Shown one piece after another: positions 8,206 to 9,642 of a DNA stretch of 9,642 nucleotides. The DNA is from Phyllobacteriaceae bacterium (lineage in GTDB: Bacteria > Pseudomonadota > Alphaproteobacteria > Rhizobiales > Ancalomicrobiaceae), in assembly GCA_012517025.1 (NCBI GenBank), contig JAAYVT010000549.1, forward strand, positions 1 through 9,642, given 5' to 3'. Within the stretch, counting starts at the first letter, position 1. The number at the start of each line of letters is the position of its first letter. The position numbers were made by a program, and so were the translations under genes. The notes beneath the pieces are model-generated. The model did no database searches. It had not been told where the DNA came from and was given only the letters and a program-made list of their open reading frames with translations.

Positions 8206-9156
8206 ATGGCTGAAGGCCGCGGAGGGCTCGCGCCGCCCCGGCCGATCCCGATGAAGGAACGCTCTTCGCTGATCTTCGTCGAACATGGCCGCATCGACGT
8301 CGTCGACGGTGCCTTCGTCGTCGTCGACGCGGAGGGAACGCGCACCGTCGTACCGGTCGGCGGCTTCGCCTGCGTCATGCTCGAACCGGGCACGCGGGTG
8401 AGCCACGCCGCGGTGGCGCTGGCAGCTCGCGCCGGCACGCTTCTGGTGTGGGTGGGCGAAGGCGGTGTCCGCCTCTACGCCTCGGGTCAGCCGGGAGGCG
8501 CGCGGGCCGACAGGCTCCTCCATCAGGCCCGCCTCGCCCTCGACGAGAAGGCGCGGCTGGCGATCGTGCGAAAGATGTTCGAATTGCGCTTCGGCGAGGA
8601 ACCGCCGGAACGCCGATCCGTCGACCAGATGCGTGGCATCGAGGGGGTTCGCGTTCGGAAGACCTACGAGCTTCTGGCGAAGAAGTTCGGGGTCGAATGG
8701 AATCGCAGAGCCTGGGACCGGGGCGATTGGGAGGCGGCGGATACACCGAACCGCTGCCTGTCCGCCGCCACCGCCTGCCTCCACGGACTTTCCGAAGCAG
8801 CGGTTCTCGCGGCCGGTTATGCGCCGGCGGTCGGCTTTCTTCACGTGGGCCGTCCGCTCTCCTTCGTTTACGACGTGGCGGATCTCTTCAAGTTCGAAAC
8901 GGTGGTGCCGGTCGCCTTCGAAGTGGCCGGACGCGCCGCCAAGGGGCGTCTCGACGAGCCGGCGGAGCGCGCGGTGCGTCGTGCGTGCCGAGATGCGTTT
9001 CGGCGAACGAAGCTTCTCGAGCGGATCATCCCGACCATCGAGGAGGTGTTGTCCGCGGCCGGGATCGCTCCGCCGGAACCGCCCGAGGACGCCCAGCCGC
9101 CGCAATTCGACGATCTCGATCCACAGGCGGATCCCGGTGCGAGGACGAGAGTATGA
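8206..9156 (+). CDS. cas1: CRISPR adaptation integrase Cas1e
   Basis: Cas1e is the integrase of spacer acquisition; with Cas2 it inserts new spacers at the leader end of the array. The product is 316 residues (E. coli 305). The catalytic residues are all present: E146 in RGIEGVRVR, H213 in GFLHVGRPLSF and D226 in VYDVADLFKF, corresponding to E. coli E141, H208 and D221 with a constant offset of five. The stretch TYELLAKKFGVEWN and the following CLSAATACLHG and LAAGYAPAVGF track the E. coli protein closely, and the C-terminal tail has the familiar PPEDAQP. The protein starts with about 14 extra residues rich in glycine and proline (GRGGLAPPRPIP). I chose the ATG at 8206 because of its ribosome binding site spacing; 8200 would add two residues. 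The stop overlaps the cas2 start. Confidence 0.97.
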   Translation: MAEGRGGLAPPRPIPMKERSSLIFVEHGRIDVVDGAFVVVDAEGTRTVVPVGGFACVMLEPGTRVSHAAVALAARAGTLLVWVGEGGVRLYASGQPGGARADRLLHQARLALDEKARLAIVRKMFELRFGEEPPERRSVDQMRGIEGVRVRKTYELLAKKFGVEWNRRAWDRGDWEAADTPNRCLSAATACLHGLSEAAVLAAGYAPAVGFLHVGRPLSFVYDVADLFKFETVVPVAFEVAGRAAKGRLDEPAERAVRRACRDAFRRTKLLERIIPTIEEVLSAAGIAPPEPPEDAQPPQFDDLDPQADPGARTRV

Positions 9157-9449
9157 TGATCGTGGTCGTGGAAAACGCCCCACCGCGTCTGCGCGGGCGC
9201 CTTGCCGTGTGGCTGCTCGAAGTGAGGGCAGGCGTCTATCTCGGCGATTACGGCCGACGTACGCGCGAGCACATCTGGGACGAAGTGCAGGGCACCATCG
9301 GTGAGGGCAACGCCGTGATCGCCTGGACGGCGCCGACCGACGCCGGCTTCGCCTTCGAGACGTGTGGCGAACAGCGTCGGGAGCCGGTGGATTTCGACGG
9401 CTTTCGTCTTGTCGCCTTCCGTCCGAAGGCGAGCGGAACCTCCCACTGA
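9153..9449 (+). CDS. cas2: CRISPR adaptation protein Cas2e
   Basis: Cas2e is the dimeric centre of the Cas1-Cas2 integration complex. The product is 98 residues (E. coli 94). The sequence is typical of the E. coli subtype: VVVENAPPRLRGRLAVWLL at 4-22, then EVRAGVYLGD at 23-32, and near the end PVDFDGFRLVAF, matching PVDLDGLRLVSF in E. coli. The start is the ATG at 9153, overlapping the cas1 stop as ATGA, with GAGGA at 9141-9145, 7 bases upstream; a second ATG directly follows (9156) and would shorten the protein by one residue. It is the last gene of the operon and is followed after 81 bp by the array. A hairpin with 8-bp arms (9412-9432) lies inside its last codons. Confidence 0.96.
   Translation: MMIVVVENAPPRLRGRLAVWLLEVRAGVYLGDYGRRTREHIWDEVQGTIGEGNAVIAWTAPTDAGFAFETCGEQRREPVDFDGFRLVAFRPKASGTSH
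9412..9432 (+). repeat. Hairpin within the 3' end of cas2
   Basis: TCGCCTTC (9412-9419) and GAAGGCGA (9425-9432) are perfect complements around a 5-base loop. No run of T follows, so it is not a standard intrinsic terminator. It may slow decay of the 3' end of the cas mRNA or be a by-product of coding sequence. Confidence 0.35.
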
Positions 9450-9481
9450 CGGTCCTCGAAGAGAACTCGACCCATCGGTGC

Positions 9482-9492
9482 GTTCTTTGACA
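9482..9492 (+). promoter_or_regulatory. boxA-like antitermination element (overlaps a TTGACA hexamer)
   Basis: GTTCTTTGACA matches 9 of 11 bases of the E. coli rRNA boxA core GCTCTTTAACA, and TTTGACA forms of boxA are common in alphaproteobacterial rRNA operons. boxA elements have been described upstream of CRISPR arrays, where Nus factors let polymerase pass the long untranslated array without Rho termination. The same bases include a consensus -35 hexamer, so the element can be read in two ways. Confidence 0.45.
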
Positions 9493-9515
9493 TCGTGAAA
9501 CAAGCGATTTATCAA
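9487..9515 (+). promoter_or_regulatory. Possible sigma70-type promoter for the array
   Basis: TTGACA at 9487-9492 is a perfect -35 box and TATCAA at 9510-9515 stands exactly 17 bp downstream, matching the -10 consensus at four of six bases. Transcription would then begin near 9522, some nine bases before the first repeat. This competes with the boxA and IHF readings of the same bases, so I hold it loosely. Confidence 0.4.
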
Positions 9516-9521
9516 TCGCTT
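9502..9521. repeat. Perfect inverted repeat in the leader
   Basis: AAGCGATT (9502-9509) and AATCGCTT (9514-9521) are exact complements around the 4-base centre TATC. It ends 9 bp before the first repeat. It overlaps both the IHF-like site and the possible -10 box. It could be an operator for a dimeric regulator, an RNA hairpin in the leader transcript, or part of the docking DNA for Cas1-Cas2. Confidence 0.75.
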
Positions 9522-9522
9522 C
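9510..9522 (+). promoter_or_regulatory. IHF-like binding site next to the array
   Basis: TATCAATCGCTTC matches the IHF consensus WATCAANNNNTTR at every fixed position except the last (C in place of a purine). In E. coli, IHF binds about 9 to 35 bp before the first repeat and bends the leader so that Cas1-Cas2 can integrate there; this site lies 9 to 21 bp before the repeat, in the same region. Confidence 0.6.
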
Positions 9523-9530
9523 CGAGAAGA

Positions 9531-9559
9531 GGGTTCCCCGCAGGCGCGGGGATGAACCG
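9531..9559 (+). repeat. CRISPR repeat 1 (leader-proximal)
   Basis: It begins GGGTTCCCC and ends GATGAACCG. The hairpin stem occupies 9535-9541 and 9546-9552; Cas6e is expected to cut after G9551, leaving the handle 9552-9559. It is identical to repeat 2 over all 29 bases. Confidence 0.96.
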
Positions 9560-9591
9560 TGGCATGATCCACTGGATCATGTTGATCCCAC
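9560..9591 (+). other. CRISPR spacer 1, newest visible spacer
   Basis: This 32-bp spacer is the usual I-E length. It is strongly self-complementary: CATGATCCA, one base, then TGGATCATG (9563-9581). One frame (from 9561) reads GMIHWIMLIP, which looks like part of a membrane protein, so the source may be a coding sequence; the target is not known. Confidence 0.93.
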
Positions 9592-9620
9592 GGGTTCCCC
9601 GCAGGCGCGGGGATGAACCG
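9592..9620 (+). repeat. CRISPR repeat 2
   Basis: This is an exact copy of repeat 1, 61 bp downstream, with the same hairpin and ATGAACCG handle (9613-9620). No degeneration is seen, as expected at the leader end. Confidence 0.96.
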
Positions 9621-9642
9621 AACCACGACCACATCGATGATC
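9621..9642 (+). other. CRISPR spacer 2, partial
   Basis: The first 22 bases of the second spacer, beginning AACCACGACC, are present before the window ends. No internal structure like that of spacer 1 is seen. Confidence 0.9.

Larger units (their letters stand above)
9450..9530 (+). promoter_or_regulatory. CRISPR leader
   Basis: The 81 bp between the cas2 stop and the first repeat contain no gene. The right half is noticeably richer in A and T than the surrounding DNA, as leaders usually are. It contains, in order, a boxA-like/TTGACA element (9482-9492), a perfect inverted repeat (9502-9521) and an IHF-like site (9510-9522). The array reads in the same direction as the cas genes, so this is the leader-proximal end where new spacers would be added. 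No intrinsic terminator for the cas operon is seen in it, so read-through from cas2 into the array is possible. Confidence 0.85.
9531..9642 (+). CRISPR. Type I-E CRISPR array, leader-proximal end, cut by window edge
   Basis: Two identical 29-bp repeats (9531-9559 and 9592-9620) flank a 32-bp spacer, giving the 61-bp period standard for I-E; 22 bp of a second spacer reach the window edge. Each repeat contains TCCCCGC and GCGGGGA, pairing as a 7-bp stem with the 4-base loop AGGC, and ends with ATGAACCG, the 8-base 5' handle left after Cas6e cleavage (ATAAACCG in E. coli). The handle position fixes transcription as left to right, away from the leader. How many units follow cannot be seen. Confidence 0.97.

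Noticed and set aside
8281..8340. A run of GTCGTC-like repeats in cas1
   Set aside because: It encodes DVVDGAFVVVD in the correct frame of cas1, a normal beta-strand region; it is codon bias, not a repeat element.
7630..9183. A 517-codon open frame on the minus strand across casE and cas1
   Set aside because: It lies opposite two well-identified cas genes and shows only low-complexity arginine/serine/proline-rich sequence. GC-rich codon bias leaves antisense frames open; this is a shadow.
8868..9632. A minus-strand open frame of 254 codons entering the CRISPR array
   Set aside because: Its first residues (RFIPAPAGNP, HPRACGEP) are the familiar translation of I-E repeats. Such proteins are artefacts of repeat sequence.
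1..9642. Transposase, integrase, tRNA, toxin-antitoxin, reverse transcriptase or another extra gene that would make this an unusual CRISPR variant
   Set aside because: All coding space between 609 and 9449 is taken by the eight standard genes, with no gap longer than 36 bp, and nothing in the sequence supports any such added element.

Overview
The window holds one complete type I-E (Cascade) CRISPR-Cas operon, reading left to right on the + strand, followed by its leader and the first units of a CRISPR array that continues past the right edge. The gene order is the canonical one: cas3, cas8e/cse1 (casA), cse2 (casB), cas7e (casC), cas5e (casD), cas6e (casE), cas1e, cas2e, leader, repeats. DNA is GC-rich (high-GC third positions, GATCG-rich), and the protein style and the upstream hypothetical gene resemble alphaproteobacteria; the phylum is an inference from appearance, not from a marker gene.

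Layout: (1) 1-546, the 3' part of an unrecognised gene that runs in from the left edge. (2) 547-608, a 62-bp gap with a good ribosome binding site for cas3. (3) 609-3308, cas3 with HD nuclease and DEAH helicase motifs intact. (4) 3345-8203, the five Cascade subunits, tightly packed with 4-bp stop/start overlaps (casA/casB, casD/casE) or very short gaps. (5) 8206-9449, the adaptation genes cas1e and cas2e, again overlapping. (6) 9450-9530, an 81-bp leader with an IHF-like site, a perfect 8-bp-arm inverted repeat and a TTGACA/boxA-like element. (7) 9531-9642, two identical 29-bp I-E repeats, one complete 32-bp spacer and 22 bp of a second spacer.

How it works together, from established knowledge of I-E systems: the array transcript is cut by Cas6e at the repeat hairpin, the crRNA is bound by Cas8e, Cse2, Cas7e, Cas5e and Cas6e, Cas3 is recruited to unwind and degrade bound DNA, and Cas1-Cas2 adds new spacers at the leader end. 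No gene in the operon is visibly broken and the key catalytic residues I could locate are present, so the locus looks able to function.

I found no evidence of a previously undescribed system. The parts that most deserve a second look are small: the overlapping signals in the leader, the strongly self-complementary first spacer, a Cas8e without the zinc cysteines known from Escherichia coli, and the unidentified gene upstream of cas3.
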